A stretch of 64,000 nt of DNA from Paenibacillus paridis (GCF_006345825.1 NZ_VCIX01000092.1:1302001-1366000), one strand, 5' to 3'. Shown: positions 18,923 through 29,803, numbered from the stretch's first letter. The notes: generated by a model from the letters alone, not told the origin. Made by a program: numbers and translations.

Positions 18923-20371
18923 ATGTCTAAAGATAAACAGTTCGTAACTGAAATTACGCCTCAAAGCGAAGATTTCTCTAGATGGTATATCGATGTCATC
19001 AAAAAAGCAGAGCTCATGGATTATTCACCTGTACGGGGCTGTATCGTATTCCGTCCCGAGGGCTATGAGCTATGGGAAAATATTCAGCGGGATCTTGACC
19101 GTCGCTTCAAAGAAACGGGACATCGCAATGCGTATTTCCCGTTGTTTATACCGGAGAGTTTCTTTCAGAAGGAAAAAGAGCATGTCGAGGGCTTTAATCC
19201 CGAGCTTCCGTGGGTAACGGAAGCTGCTGGCGAGAAGCTGGAGGAACGGCTTGCCATCCGTCCGACATCGGAGACGATGTTCGGCCATATGTATTCCAAA
19301 TGGATTCAATCGTATCGTGATCTCCCATTGCTCATTAACCAGTGGGCCAATGTGGTTCGTTGGGAGAAGCGGACCATGCCGTTCCTGCGTACAAGCGAAT
19401 TTTTGTGGCAGGAAGGACATACCGCTCACGAGACGGAAGAAGAAGCACGCCAAGAGACGATGCAGATGCTTGACGTGTATACTCAATTCGTAGAAGAATT
19501 TCTTGCGATACCGGTTATTAAAGGCGAGAAAACACCTTCTGAGCGTTTTGCAGGCGCAGTAGATACGTATTCGATTGAGGCGATGATGAAGGATGGCAAG
19601 GCTGTCCAAGCAGGCACATCCCATTACCTTGGTACGAAGTTTGCTGTCGCTTTCGATATTAAGTTCCTCGATCGAGAGAACACGCTTCAGTTCGCTCATA
19701 CGACCTCATGGGGGGTTAGCACAAGATTAATTGGTGCCCTTATTATGGTACATGGTGATGACCGCGGATTGGCACTGCCTCCTAAAGTAGCGCCAACGCA
19801 GGTCATTATGATTCCAATCGGTCCTGCGAAAATGCGTGAGCAAGTCGTTGGCCGCGTAGATGAGCTGCATGCTGAGCTTAAGAAAGCGGGAGTACGTGTA
19901 CGCGTCGATGACCGTGCTGACGTTAGCCCGGGCTGGAAATTCAATGAATACGAGATGCGCGGCGTTCCGCTTCGCCTTGAGCTTGGACCGCGCGATATGG
20001 AAAATGGACAAGTTGTTCTGGTTTCAAGAATCACAGGCGAGAAACGGGTCGTGTTGCAGTCGAATCTTGTCGCTGAAGTAGAAGCGATGCTGGAAGAAAC
20101 ACATCATGAGATGTTCAATCGCGCGAAGCAATTCCGTCAGGACAATTCGCGCTCCGTTGACACGCTAGATGAAATGAAAAGCTTCCTAGAAGAACAGCGC
20201 GGTTTCGTTGAAGCCGGCTGGTGTGGATCGGCGGCTTGTGAGAAGCAGGTTAAAGAAGAAACTGGGGCTACGAGCCGAAATATCCCGTTTGAGCCAACCG
20301 TTCATAAGGAAACTTGTCTTGTATGCGGCGATCCTGCCAAGCATACTGTTGTATTCGCACGAGCTTATTAA
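18923..20371 (+). CDS. proS: Proline-tRNA ligase, archaeal/eukaryal type (ProS type 3)
   Basis: 482 aa. A class II synthetase charging tRNA-Pro. Motif 2 is in VVRWEKRTMPFLRTSEFLWQEGHTAH (core RTSEFLWQEGHTAH), with TSETMFGHMYSKWI before it. The protein lacks the ~180-residue editing (INS) insertion of the usual bacterial enzyme (~565 aa). It instead has the C-terminal extension typical of the archaeal/eukaryal form: a Cys-containing zinc-like region (GWCGSAACE, then CLVCGDPAKH) and a terminal tyrosine (FARAY). It occupies the rseP-polC slot where B. subtilis has the long bacterial-type enzyme. Confidence 0.95.
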   Translation: MSKDKQFVTEITPQSEDFSRWYIDVIKKAELMDYSPVRGCIVFRPEGYELWENIQRDLDRRFKETGHRNAYFPLFIPESFFQKEKEHVEGFNPELPWVTEAAGEKLEERLAIRPTSETMFGHMYSKWIQSYRDLPLLINQWANVVRWEKRTMPFLRTSEFLWQEGHTAHETEEEARQETMQMLDVYTQFVEEFLAIPVIKGEKTPSERFAGAVDTYSIEAMMKDGKAVQAGTSHYLGTKFAVAFDIKFLDRENTLQFAHTTSWGVSTRLIGALIMVHGDDRGLALPPKVAPTQVIMIPIGPAKMREQVVGRVDELHAELKKAGVRVRVDDRADVSPGWKFNEYEMRGVPLRLELGPRDMENGQVVLVSRITGEKRVVLQSNLVAEVEAMLEETHHEMFNRAKQFRQDNSRSVDTLDEMKSFLEEQRGFVEAGWCGSAACEKQVKEETGATSRNIPFEPTVHKETCLVCGDPAKHTVVFARAY

Positions 20372-20413
20372 GGACTGAAGCTAGTTCGGTTCGGATCTTA
20401 AGGAGTGGGTTTC

Positions 20414-23400
20414 ATGAGCCAAACCGCAGAAAAACGTCAGCGCTTTGAAATGCTTTTGCAGCATACGGCGCTGCCGCAGGAACTTATACAAACTTATTTT
20501 CATGATGGTTTTATTGATCAGGTAATTGTCAGCAACAGCAACCGGGAATGGACGTTTTGCATACGCAAAACGTCCATGGTGCCTTTACAGGCCTATAATG
20601 GCCTGCTTCAAGCTGCACGTTTGAAATTCGAGCATATAGCTTCGGTGAACTTTTTGTTTATCTATGACCCTGTCGTAGAGACGGAGTCTATCGTTTTGCA
20701 ATATTGGGGCTTATTTATGGAGTGGGCTCAACGTGAAATCGCGTCGGTTAACGGTTGGCTGCAAAAAGCTACCATAGCGGTTGAATCCGATGTATTGACA
20801 TTATCCTTACTAGATAATACAGGTCTGGAGCTTGCGCGCAAGAAACGTCTGGATGAGGAAATTATCCGTTTCTATCAAACGTATTTCGAGCGAACTTGCA
20901 AGGTGAAAATGATGGTCAGCGAATCTCGTCAAGAAATTCTTGATGAGTACGCGCTGCGCATTGTGCAAGAAGAACGTGAATATGTACAAGAGCTTATGGC
21001 TAGTTCGCAGTCTGAATCGGATCTCGTCGATGAAGGAGAGATCAGGCTTGCGGTCGGTTATGATATCCGGGAAGAGCCAGTTCCACTTATGAATATCCTG
21101 GAGGAAGAGAAGAAGATAACGGTACAAGGTGCTGTATTTGGCCTCGATATGAAGGAGCTGCGTAACGGCAGCACATTGTTTACCTTCAACGTTACCGACT
21201 TTTCTGACTCTATAGCGATGAAGATGTTTGCGAAAACGAAGGACGACGTGAAAATCTTAAGCCAACTTGCCAATGGCAAATGGGTGAAAGCGCGTGGCCG
21301 TATCGAATATGACCGCTTTATGCAGGAGCCTGAGCTGGTCATGATGCCAAATGACCTTCATGAGGTCAAGTCACCCCCGGACCGTATGGACAAATCAGAG
21401 GAGAAGCGCGTAGAATTCCACCTACACACGACGATGAGTGCGATGGATGCCGTTACTCCTGTAGACACATACATTAAGACGGCTGCCAAATGGGGACACC
21501 CGGCGATAGCTGTATCCGATCACAGCAATGTGCAGTGCTATCCGGATGCGAACAAATCAGCGAAAAAGCATGGCATTAAGGTATTGTTTGGCGTAGAAGC
21601 AAACGTGGTTAACGATGCCGTACCTATGGTGCTGGAATCGCGGCCAGAGCCGCTAGCTACCGCTACTTATGTCGTCTTTGATATCGAGACCACGGGCTTA
21701 TCGGTAATCAACAACAAAATCATAGAGCTCGCTGGCGTTAAAATGCGGGACGGCAAAGAAATCGACCGATTCTCAACGCTTATCGATCCGCATGAGAAAA
21801 TCCCCTACCATATCCAGCAGTTGACGAATATCAATGATGATATGGTTAAAGGGCAGCCTGAACTGGAGCCTAAGCTGCGTGAATTTATTGAGTTCATCGG
21901 AGACGATGTGCTTGTTGCGCATAATGCCCGATTCGATATTGGATTTATCCAAGCGAATTGCAAAGCTTTTGGCATGCCAGAGGTCAAAAATCCGGTACTG
22001 GATACGCTGGAGCTGGCTAGGTTCATTTTCCCATCCCTTAAAAACCACCGTTTGAATACCTTGGCGGATAAATATAAGGTTAGTCTTGAAAATCATCACC
22101 GCGCAGTAGATGACTCGCTTGCCCTGGGCGGCGTATTATATGGGCTGATTGGTGATGCTGCCGAACGGAATATAACGAATTTGCATCAGCTGAACGATTA
22201 CGTCGGCATTGATTTGTCCAATTCCCGTCCATTTCATTGCAATGTTTATGCCTTGAATGCAGTCGGCAAGAAAAACCTGTTCAAGCTGATCTCGCTTTCT
22301 CATACCGAACATTTTAAACGCGTTGCGACGATGCCAAAGAGCAAGCTCGTGGCACACCGCGAAGGATTGCTTGTCATTTCCGGCTGCGAGAAAGGCGAGT
22401 TTTTCGAAACCGTCTTGAACAAGTCATACGAGGAAGCTCTCGAAGTAGGACGGTTCTACGATGCGCTCGAAATCCAGCCTATTGATTTTTATATGCATTT
22501 GGTCGAAAAGGGACTTGTCGGAAGCCGCGCTGAAATCGAGCAGGCCCATCGCCGGATTTGCCAAATCGGTGACGAACTGGGCAAGCCAGTCATTGCGACA
22601 GGTAATGTACATTATTTGAATCCGCGGGATAAAATGTACCGGGATATTACGATTCACGGTATAACCGGCTTTAGTCCTCTTAAGAGCATACGCAAGCCCG
22701 ACGCTCATTTCCGGACAACGGAAGAAATGCTGGAGGAGTTTGCTTTTCTCGGAGACGCGAAAGCCCGTGAAGTCGTTATAACCAATACGGTAGCACTTGC
22801 TGAGCGGTTTGAACCTTTTGATATGTTCCCGAAAGGGCTGTTTGCTCCGGATATCGAAGGAGCGGACGATGAAATCCGCAATACCTGTTATGACACGGCC
22901 AAATCCATGTATGGAGAAAATTTGCCGCAGGTGGTCATTGATAGGCTTGAGAAAGAACTTATACCCATCATTAAGTTTAAGTTTTCCGCCAACTATCTGA
23001 TTTCCGAGAAATTGGTTAAAAAATCGAATGCTGACGGTTATTTGGTCGGATCGAGGGGTTCCGTTGGTTCTTCGGTTGTTGCTACTTTCCTGGGCATATC
23101 CGAGGTAAATCCGCTGCCGGCCCATTATTTATGCAAAAATTCGGATTGCCGCCATAGCGAGTGGTTTCTCGACGGAAGCATACCGAGTGGCTTTGATTTA
23201 CCGGATAAGCTTTGTCCTAAATGCGAGAAGCCGATGAAAGGCGAGGGACAAGATATCCCATTCGAAACGTTTCTCGGTTTCAAGGGGGATAAGGTTCCCG
23301 ATATCGATCTTAACTTCTCGGGCGATTATCAGCCGGTTGCGCATAACTTTACAAAAATCATGTTTGGTGATAAAGCGGTATTCCGGGCAGGTACGATAGG

Positions 23401-24721
23401 TACGGTGGCCGAGAAGACGGCATATGGGTTCACTAAGAAGTATGAAGAAGAGCATAACAAGAAATGGCGTGGAGCAGAGCTCGCAAGACTTGCAAGTGGT
23501 TGCACGGGCGTCAAACGAAGCACAGGACAGCATCCGGGGGGCATTGTCGTAGTTCCCGATTATATCGAGGTTGAGGATATCACCCCGGTACAATTTCCTG
23601 CGGATGATGTGAATGCAGAGTGGAAAACAACGCATTTCGATTATCATGCTTTTGATGAAAACTTGCTGAAGCTCGATATACTGGGACACGATGATCCGAC
23701 TATGATGCGAATGCTGCAGGATTTGACAGGCGTTGACCCAACGAGCATTCCAATGAATGATCCCAAAGTTATGAGCATGTTCAACTCCACTGCGGCGCTG
23801 GACATTCCCGGCGAACGGATTCGTTCTTCGGTAGCCACCTACGGCGTGCCGGAGATGGGAACAAAGTTCGTACGGCAAATGCTTCAGGAAACGCAGCCTT
23901 CCTCGTTTGCGGATTTGCTGCAAATTTCCGGATTGTCCCATGGTACGGGCGTTTGGCTCGGCAATGCACAGGAGCTGATCAAGAAGGGAACATGCAACAT
24001 TAAGACGGTAATTGGATGCCGGGATGACATCATGTTGTTCCTCATTTACAAAGCCGGAATGGATGCGGGTCTTGCCTTCAAAATTACGGAAAGCGTACGT
24101 AAGGGTAAAGGCTTGACGCCGGAGTGGATCGAAGAAATGAAGCGATGCAAGGTACCGCAATGGTATATTGATTCTTGTTTGCGCATCGAGTACATGTTCC
24201 CGAAAGCCCATGCTGCAGCTTACGTTATCTCTGCCGTCCGAACCGCTTTTTTTAAGCTATATCACCCGATCGAATACTACGCTACTTATTTTACGGTAAG
24301 GGCTGATGATTTTGATTTGGAGCTGCTTTGCCAGGGCTACGATGCGATTCTTCGCAAGCTGATTGAAATTGAAGCGAAGGGCTTCAACGCGCTGCCAAAA
24401 GAGAAAAATATGGTTTCCCAGCTGGAAATGTCATTGGAGATGACCGCTCGCGGCTTCTCGTTCAAGCCGATCGATCTCTATCGTTCCGATGCTACCAAAT
24501 TTCTAGTGGATGGCGATTCGCTCATTCCTCCGTTTGCCGCAATTGCGGGAATTGGCGATAATGCGGCACGGAATATTGCGGCATCAAGAGATGGCGGTGA
24601 ATATCTTTCCATCGAGGATTTCCAGATGAAATCCAAGGCTACAAAGACGATTATTGAGGTGCTCACTAGCATGGGCTGCTTCCGTGGATTGCCTGAATCC
24701 AACCAGCTTTCACTGTTCTAA
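20414..24721 (+). CDS. polC: DNA polymerase III subunit alpha, Gram-positive type PolC
   Basis: 1435 aa from the ATG at 20414 (AGGAG 9 bases upstream); a GTG three codons earlier overlaps the ribosome binding site. Replicative polymerase with proofreading. Order: N-terminal domain, OB fold (~215-310), PHP domain (HLHTTMSAMDAV at ~335), an inserted DEDDh exonuclease (VVFDIETTGL ~419, with HRAVDDS later), the rest of PHP, and the C-family polymerase core. The PolC zinc knuckle (CKNSDC ... CPKC) lies at ~906-940 and catalytic aspartates in DIDLNFSGD ~963. No breaks seen. Confidence 0.98.
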   Translation: MSQTAEKRQRFEMLLQHTALPQELIQTYFHDGFIDQVIVSNSNREWTFCIRKTSMVPLQAYNGLLQAARLKFEHIASVNFLFIYDPVVETESIVLQYWGLFMEWAQREIASVNGWLQKATIAVESDVLTLSLLDNTGLELARKKRLDEEIIRFYQTYFERTCKVKMMVSESRQEILDEYALRIVQEEREYVQELMASSQSESDLVDEGEIRLAVGYDIREEPVPLMNILEEEKKITVQGAVFGLDMKELRNGSTLFTFNVTDFSDSIAMKMFAKTKDDVKILSQLANGKWVKARGRIEYDRFMQEPELVMMPNDLHEVKSPPDRMDKSEEKRVEFHLHTTMSAMDAVTPVDTYIKTAAKWGHPAIAVSDHSNVQCYPDANKSAKKHGIKVLFGVEANVVNDAVPMVLESRPEPLATATYVVFDIETTGLSVINNKIIELAGVKMRDGKEIDRFSTLIDPHEKIPYHIQQLTNINDDMVKGQPELEPKLREFIEFIGDDVLVAHNARFDIGFIQANCKAFGMPEVKNPVLDTLELARFIFPSLKNHRLNTLADKYKVSLENHHRAVDDSLALGGVLYGLIGDAAERNITNLHQLNDYVGIDLSNSRPFHCNVYALNAVGKKNLFKLISLSHTEHFKRVATMPKSKLVAHREGLLVISGCEKGEFFETVLNKSYEEALEVGRFYDALEIQPIDFYMHLVEKGLVGSRAEIEQAHRRICQIGDELGKPVIATGNVHYLNPRDKMYRDITIHGITGFSPLKSIRKPDAHFRTTEEMLEEFAFLGDAKAREVVITNTVALAERFEPFDMFPKGLFAPDIEGADDEIRNTCYDTAKSMYGENLPQVVIDRLEKELIPIIKFKFSANYLISEKLVKKSNADGYLVGSRGSVGSSVVATFLGISEVNPLPAHYLCKNSDCRHSEWFLDGSIPSGFDLPDKLCPKCEKPMKGEGQDIPFETFLGFKGDKVPDIDLNFSGDYQPVAHNFTKIMFGDKAVFRAGTIGTVAEKTAYGFTKKYEEEHNKKWRGAELARLASGCTGVKRSTGQHPGGIVVVPDYIEVEDITPVQFPADDVNAEWKTTHFDYHAFDENLLKLDILGHDDPTMMRMLQDLTGVDPTSIPMNDPKVMSMFNSTAALDIPGERIRSSVATYGVPEMGTKFVRQMLQETQPSSFADLLQISGLSHGTGVWLGNAQELIKKGTCNIKTVIGCRDDIMLFLIYKAGMDAGLAFKITESVRKGKGLTPEWIEEMKRCKVPQWYIDSCLRIEYMFPKAHAAAYVISAVRTAFFKLYHPIEYYATYFTVRADDFDLELLCQGYDAILRKLIEIEAKGFNALPKEKNMVSQLEMSLEMTARGFSFKPIDLYRSDATKFLVDGDSLIPPFAAIAGIGDNAARNIAASRDGGEYLSIEDFQMKSKATKTIIEVLTSMGCFRGLPESNQLSLF

Positions 24722-24746
24722 CAGGAGTCCATTTAGAAAAGATTTC

Positions 24747-24775
24747 TTGTCACTATACTGCGGTTATGTTATAAT
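24747..24775 (+). promoter_or_regulatory. Sigma-A promoter for the rimP-nusA-infB operon
   Basis: TTGTCA (24747-24752), 17-bp spacer, TATAAT (24770-24775) with a TGn extension just before the -10. It is one of the best promoter matches in the window and lies 115 bases upstream of rimP. Confidence 0.85.
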
Positions 24776-24812
24776 TTTTCTGGCAATGATGATGATAAAG
24801 ACTTTGATGCAG

Positions 24813-24834
24813 AAGAGTGGGGAAACCCACTCTT
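24813..24834 (+). promoter_or_regulatory. GNRA-capped hairpin in the rimP leader
   Basis: A perfect 9-bp stem, AAGAGTGGG / CCCACTCTT, capped by a GAAA tetraloop, lies between the promoter and rimP. Only TTTACG follows, so it is a poor terminator. An RNA-stability or regulatory element in the operon leader is more likely. Confidence 0.55.
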
Positions 24835-24890
24835 TACGTTTTGTTATTGGCAAAATGGCATAGTGCGTATAAACAGGAGGTCAACTGAAT

Positions 24891-25352
24891 TTGAGTAATT
24901 CCAAAATCAAAGCTGCCGTGCAGGAAATGGTCCTTCCATACCTTAGCAGCAATGGATTTGAACTGGTTGATATTGAGTATGTAAAAGAAGGAAGCAATTA
25001 CTTCCTTCGTATATTCGTCGATAAGGATGGCGGCATCGATATTGATGATTGCGGCCGAATCAGCGAATTTATGAGCGAGCAACTGGACAAGAATGATCCG
25101 GTCACAGACGTTTATTTTCTAGAGGTATCTTCTCCAGGCGCCGAAAGGCCTTTGAAGAAAGAAGAGGACGTACGTAAAGCTATCGGCAAACACGTTTACA
25201 TAACGACATATGAACCGATTGGCGGCGCTAAAGAATTTGAGGGGCTGCTACTTTCATTTGACGGGGAAACGGCGGTTGTTCGTACTAGCAAGAAAGAGTA
25301 CGCGATTCCTTATGAGAAGGTAGCTGGCGCTAGGCTTGCTATCGTGTTCTAA
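24891..25352 (+). CDS. rimP: Ribosome maturation factor RimP (YlxS)
   Basis: 153 aa with a TTG start at 24891 behind AGGAGG. RimP assists 30S subunit maturation. Seen: [23 protein letters not shown] in the N-terminal alpha/beta domain (core [16 protein letters not shown]), the central [10 protein letters not shown] and a C-terminal Sm-like beta domain. First gene of the operon. Confidence 0.96.
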   Translation: MSNSKIKAAVQEMVLPYLSSNGFELVDIEYVKEGSNYFLRIFVDKDGGIDIDDCGRISEFMSEQLDKNDPVTDVYFLEVSSPGAERPLKKEEDVRKAIGKHVYITTYEPIGGAKEFEGLLLSFDGETAVVRTSKKEYAIPYEKVAGARLAIVF

Positions 25353-25390
25353 TATTCGTTTTCTATATTGAGAGGGGGAAATGCAGTCCA

Positions 25391-26488
25391 ATGAGCATGG
25401 ATTTTATTGAAGCGTTACAGGAAATAGAAAGAGATAAAGGGATTACGAAAGACGTACTCCTTGAAGCCATTGAGGCCGCACTTATCTCCAGTTACAAACG
25501 GAATTTCAACACGGCCCAAAACGTCCGCGTTGATATTAACCGCCACACGGGCGTTATTAAAGTTTATGCGCGCAAAACCGTGGTTGACGAGGTGCTAGAC
25601 CCTCGGCTTGAAATTACGGTAGAAGCATCGCGTGAAATCAATCCACACTATCAGATCGATGATATTGCGGATATTGAGGTTACGCCGCGTGACTTTGGCC
25701 GTATTGCTGCCCAAACAGCAAAACAAGTCGTTACTCAGCGTATTCGTGAGGCTGAGCGCGGTTTGATCTATAATGCTTTTATCGACAAAGAGGAAGATAT
25801 CGTTAACGGCATTGTTCAGCGCCAAGATGTCCGTAACCTATTCGTTGACCTTGGAAAAGTTGAAGCGGTTTTACCTTTGACCGAGCTGATGCCAACCGAT
25901 AAATTCAAGCATGGTGACCGCGTCAAGTCTTATATTACAAAGGTTGAGAATACAACCAAGGGCCCTCAAATCATTTTATCCCGGACGCATCCAGGTTTGC
26001 TCAAACGATTGTTCGAGCTGGAAGTGCCTGAAATTTATGACGGTGTTGTAGAAATTCGCTCGGTTGCCCGCGAAGCTGGTTTCCGTTCAAAAATCGCAGT
26101 TCACTCTCGCAATGCTGAGGTTGATCCTGTAGGTTCTTGCGTAGGGCAAAAAGGTTTGCGCGTTCAGACGATCGTAAACGAGCTTAAAGGCGAGAAAATC
26201 GATATCGTTCGTTGGTCTGAAAGCGTGGACGAATATGTTGCGAATGCACTTAGCCCGTCAAAGGTGCTGGAGGTTATTGTATTCGAACAGGAAAAAATGG
26301 CTAGAGTCATCGTTCCTGACTATCAATTGTCGCTTGCGATAGGGATTAAAGGTCAGAACGCTAGGCTTGCTGCTAAACTTACAGGCTGGAAAATCGATAT
26401 CAAAAGCGAAACGCAGGCAGAGCAGGAGTATGGCCGTCCGAAATCACTTACGACGGTCATGCACCAGGATTCTGTTTCCATCGATTAG
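25391..26488 (+). CDS. nusA: Transcription termination/antitermination factor NusA
   Basis: 365 aa. NusA binds RNA polymerase and RNA to modulate pausing and termination. An N-terminal polymerase-binding domain is followed by an S1 domain (~135-200) and two KH domains (KVDPVGSCVGQKG-type GSCVGQKGLRVQ, and IGIKGQNARLAAKLTGW). There is no acidic C-terminal repeat, as usual for Firmicutes. Confidence 0.98.
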   Translation: MSMDFIEALQEIERDKGITKDVLLEAIEAALISSYKRNFNTAQNVRVDINRHTGVIKVYARKTVVDEVLDPRLEITVEASREINPHYQIDDIADIEVTPRDFGRIAAQTAKQVVTQRIREAERGLIYNAFIDKEEDIVNGIVQRQDVRNLFVDLGKVEAVLPLTELMPTDKFKHGDRVKSYITKVENTTKGPQIILSRTHPGLLKRLFELEVPEIYDGVVEIRSVAREAGFRSKIAVHSRNAEVDPVGSCVGQKGLRVQTIVNELKGEKIDIVRWSESVDEYVANALSPSKVLEVIVFEQEKMARVIVPDYQLSLAIGIKGQNARLAAKLTGWKIDIKSETQAEQEYGRPKSLTTVMHQDSVSID

Positions 26489-26539
26489 ATTTGGTTAGAC
26501 CGATAAGCGTCAATTCAGCTGGCAGAGGAGGGGTGTACA

Positions 26540-26854
26540 ATGAGACCGAGAAAAGTACCGCTTCGCAAATGTGTCGCTTGTCAGGAGATGATGCCGAAGA
26601 AGGAACTCATTCGGATTGTGCGGACACCGGCCGAAGAGGTGCAGATTGACCTGACAGGCAAAAAAGCAGGCCGCGGCGCGTATTTGTGCGGTAAAGTTAG
26701 CTGCTTCAAATTAGCCAAAAAATCCAAGGCGCTTGATCGTGCGCTAAAGCAGCATGTTGGAGAGCATATTTATGATCAGCTGGAACAGGATTTTGTAGCG
26801 GTTGAGGAGCAATTTATCGCCGGCAAGGAGCTGATAAGCGATGAGGCAGAATAA
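26540..26854 (+). CDS. rnpM: RNase P modulator RnpM (YlxR, DUF448)
   Basis: 104 aa. A small RNA-binding protein; YlxR has been reported to bind RNase P RNA and modulate its activity. The hallmark RKCVACQEM and GRGAYLCGKVSCFKLA motifs are present. Its 3' end overlaps the next gene by 14 bases. Confidence 0.92.
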   Translation: MRPRKVPLRKCVACQEMMPKKELIRIVRTPAEEVQIDLTGKKAGRGAYLCGKVSCFKLAKKSKALDRALKQHVGEHIYDQLEQDFVAVEEQFIAGKELISDEAE

Positions 26855-27173
26855 AAGCTTATCACAGCTTGGCATGGCAATGCGTGCGGGCAAGCTGATT
26901 ACTGGGGATGAAATCGTCCTCAAAGCCGTAAGAAACAAACAAGCGCATCTTGTTATCATTGCAGGAGATGCTTCAGAAAATACGAAGAAAAAATTTCGTG
27001 ACAAATGCAGCACCTACGGAATACAACTCGCCGAAGCATTCGACCGTGAGCAACTAGGAAAGGCGATTGGTAAGCCAGAACGGGTTGTACTAGCGGTAAC
27101 TGATGCGCAATTCGGAAAAATGATTGCGAGTCATCTGAGCCATAATACGGAGGTGGATCATATTGGACAATAA
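26841..27173 (+). CDS. L7Ae-like K-turn RNA-binding protein (YlxQ)
   Basis: 110 aa of the L7Ae/L30e/S12e fold: [29 protein letters not shown] and the [11 protein letters not shown] end. YlxQ-type proteins bind kink-turn RNA; the cellular target is not settled. Overlaps both the upstream gene (14 bases) and infB (11 bases). Confidence 0.9.
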   Translation: MRQNKSLSQLGMAMRAGKLITGDEIVLKAVRNKQAHLVIIAGDASENTKKKFRDKCSTYGIQLAEAFDREQLGKAIGKPERVVLAVTDAQFGKMIASHLSHNTEVDHIGQ

Positions 27174-29796
27174 ACAAGACAGCAAGGATAATAAAGATAA
27201 GCTGCGTGTTTACGAGTATGCCAAATCACTGAATATGAGCAGCAAAGAAATTATAACGATTCTTAAACGACTTGATTTGCCGGTCAATAACCATATGAGT
27301 GTTATGGAAAATGAAATGGTAAACAAGGTCGAAGGCTTTTTCCGCAATATTAAAGCCAATGCCGCAGCCAAGCGGGCACAGGAAACGACAAGCGTGTCTG
27401 TATCCTCCGCTCAACCTGCCGCAAGCCGGCCGCAATCGCAGCAGCCAGCCCAGCAGGAACGGAAGCCACAGGCTGCGCAAGAAAACAAAAATACTAATCA
27501 AGACAGACAGGGGCCTATGAATTCTATTAATACGAAACCACAAACCAACCAGCAGCAGTCCGAACAGAGACCAGCAGGACAGCAATCCAGTCGTCCGGCG
27601 CAAACGTCAAGCAACAACCGTCCATCACAAGGTAATTCCAACGCTAGCCGTCCAAGTCAAGGACAAGGCGGTCAAGGCAATCGTACTGGTCAATCCAGCG
27701 CGGGAAGCAGCCGTCCTAGCACGGGCCAAGGCGGACAGAACCGTCCGGCATCATCAGGCCAAAGCCGTCCTTCTCAGGGTGGTCAAGGCAATACAGCGAG
27801 CCGTCCAGGCGCGCCACGTCAAGATGCAACCAGCCGTCCGGCATCGTCAGGCCAAAGCCGTTTTGACTCCAAACCGGCACAGGGCCAAGCGCGCGGCAAT
27901 GACAATAAAAATGCTAGACCTGGCCAAAAACGTTTTGAAGACGGAAAACCAGGCGGTTACAGAGGCAACAACAATCGCGGTGGACAAAAGGGTCGCGGCG
28001 GGAAATACCAACAGCAGCAGCCTCCACGCGAAAAAATTGATAATACACCTAAAAAAATCATTGTTCGCGGTACGATGACCGTTGGAGAATTGGCTAAATT
28101 GCTCCACAAGGATGCATCGGAAGTTATCAAAAAGCTGATCTTCTTGGGTGTTATGGCTACCATTAACCAAGAAATCGACATGGATGCCATCCATTTGATC
28201 GCTACCGACTACGGCGTCGAAGTAGAAGTGAAAATTCCGGTTGAGGAAGATTCCTTCGAGACGGTTGAAGAAAGTGACGAAGATGAAGATTTGGTATCAC
28301 GTCCTCCAGTTGTTACGATCATGGGACACGTTGACCATGGTAAAACCACGTTGCTCGATGCCATACGCAAAACGAATGTTACAGGCGGAGAAGCAGGCGG
28401 GATTACGCAGCATATCGGGGCCTACCAAGTCGAAATTAACCATAAGAAGATCACGTTCCTCGATACTCCAGGTCACGAAGCGTTTACGCTTATGCGGGCC
28501 CGCGGTGCTCAAGTAACGGATATTACCATTATCGTTGTTGCAGCAGATGACGGTATCATGCCGCAAACGGTTGAAGCCATTAACCATGCCAAGGCTGCAG
28601 GCGTACCGATTATCGTGGCGGTAAACAAAATCGATAAGCCGGAAGCAAACACCGAAAAAATCAAGCAAGAAATGACCGAGTATGAGCTTGTTCCGGAAGA
28701 GTGGGGCGGCGATACGATTTTCGTAGAGGTATCTGCGAAACAAAGAATTGGTCTTGAAGGTCTTCTAGAAATGATTCTGCTCGTTGCAGAAGTCAATGAT
28801 TATAAAGCGAACCCTAACAAGCGTGCTCGCGCTACGGTTATTGAAGCCGAGCTCGATAAAGGCAAGGGTCCAGTTGCACGTATTCTAGTTCAACATGGTA
28901 CTTTGAAAATCGGCGATGCATTTGTAGCCGGCAATTGCTTCGGACGTATCCGTGCGATGGTGAATGATAAAGGCCGTCGTTTAAAAGAAGTTGGACCTTC
29001 TACGCCAGTGGAAATTACTGGTCTTACAGAAGTGCCGCAAGCCGGAGATCCGTTCATGGTATTCGAGGATGAGCGTAAAGCACGTGATATCGCAGACCGC
29101 CGTTCCATTAAACAGCGTCAATCGGATATGGGTGCCAATACGCGCGTAACGCTTGATGATCTGTATAACCATATCAAAGATGGTGAAATTAAAGATCTGA
29201 ACGTTATTATTAAATCCGACGTTCAAGGCTCGTCAGAGGCGCTTAAAGGCTCGCTCGCAAAAATCGATATCGAAGGCGTACGCGTTAAAATCATCCACAG
29301 CGGTGTAGGCGCGATCACAGAATCTGATATCATCCTGGCTTCGGCTTCCAATGCGATCGTGATCGGATTTAACGTCCGCCCAGATCCACAGGCAGAAGCA
29401 ACGATTGCTCAAGAGAAGGTTGACGTTCGTATGCACCGTGTCATTTACAACGTTATCGATGAGATTGAGCAAGCGATGAAAGGAATGCTTGATCCGATCT
29501 ACAAAGAGGTTGTCATTGGTCATGCTGAGGTTCGTAACGTATTTAAAGTAACGAAGGTTGGCGCTATTGCAGGCTGCATGATCACTTCCGGTAAAATCAC
29601 TCGTAACGCTGAAGCACGTCTGATTCGTGGCGGCATTGTTGTCTTTACAGGCAAGATTGAATCCCTTAAACGTTTTAAAGACGATGCCAAAGAAGTTGCA
29701 CAAGGCTATGAGTGCGGCATAACGCTTGATCGCTTCAATGATGTCCGTGAAGGAGATACAATCGAAGCATTTGTCATGGAAACAGTAGAGAGGTGA
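27163..29796 (+). CDS. infB: Translation initiation factor IF-2
   Basis: 877 aa, TTG start at 27163 behind GGAGG. The GTPase brings initiator tRNA to the 30S subunit. G1 GHVDHGKTT (~388), G3 DTPGHE (~434) and G4 NKID (~488) are intact, followed by domains II-IV. The N-terminus begins with the IF2N helix [19 protein letters not shown]. About residues 75-285 are low-complexity Q/S/R/P/G-rich with near-repeats such as RPASSGQSR (twice). This explains the length over B. subtilis IF2 (716 aa). A second IF2N-like segment starts ~300. Confidence 0.98.
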   Translation: MDNKQDSKDNKDKLRVYEYAKSLNMSSKEIITILKRLDLPVNNHMSVMENEMVNKVEGFFRNIKANAAAKRAQETTSVSVSSAQPAASRPQSQQPAQQERKPQAAQENKNTNQDRQGPMNSINTKPQTNQQQSEQRPAGQQSSRPAQTSSNNRPSQGNSNASRPSQGQGGQGNRTGQSSAGSSRPSTGQGGQNRPASSGQSRPSQGGQGNTASRPGAPRQDATSRPASSGQSRFDSKPAQGQARGNDNKNARPGQKRFEDGKPGGYRGNNNRGGQKGRGGKYQQQQPPREKIDNTPKKIIVRGTMTVGELAKLLHKDASEVIKKLIFLGVMATINQEIDMDAIHLIATDYGVEVEVKIPVEEDSFETVEESDEDEDLVSRPPVVTIMGHVDHGKTTLLDAIRKTNVTGGEAGGITQHIGAYQVEINHKKITFLDTPGHEAFTLMRARGAQVTDITIIVVAADDGIMPQTVEAINHAKAAGVPIIVAVNKIDKPEANTEKIKQEMTEYELVPEEWGGDTIFVEVSAKQRIGLEGLLEMILLVAEVNDYKANPNKRARATVIEAELDKGKGPVARILVQHGTLKIGDAFVAGNCFGRIRAMVNDKGRRLKEVGPSTPVEITGLTEVPQAGDPFMVFEDERKARDIADRRSIKQRQSDMGANTRVTLDDLYNHIKDGEIKDLNVIIKSDVQGSSEALKGSLAKIDIEGVRVKIIHSGVGAITESDIILASASNAIVIGFNVRPDPQAEATIAQEKVDVRMHRVIYNVIDEIEQAMKGMLDPIYKEVVIGHAEVRNVFKVTKVGAIAGCMITSGKITRNAEARLIRGGIVVFTGKIESLKRFKDDAKEVAQGYECGITLDRFNDVREGDTIEAFVMETVER

Positions 29797-29803
29797 TTAA
29801 AGC

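Noticed and set aside
23198-24211. 337-codon minus-strand open frame within polC
   Set aside because: It mirrors the conserved polymerase core, with no plausible start signal or domain.
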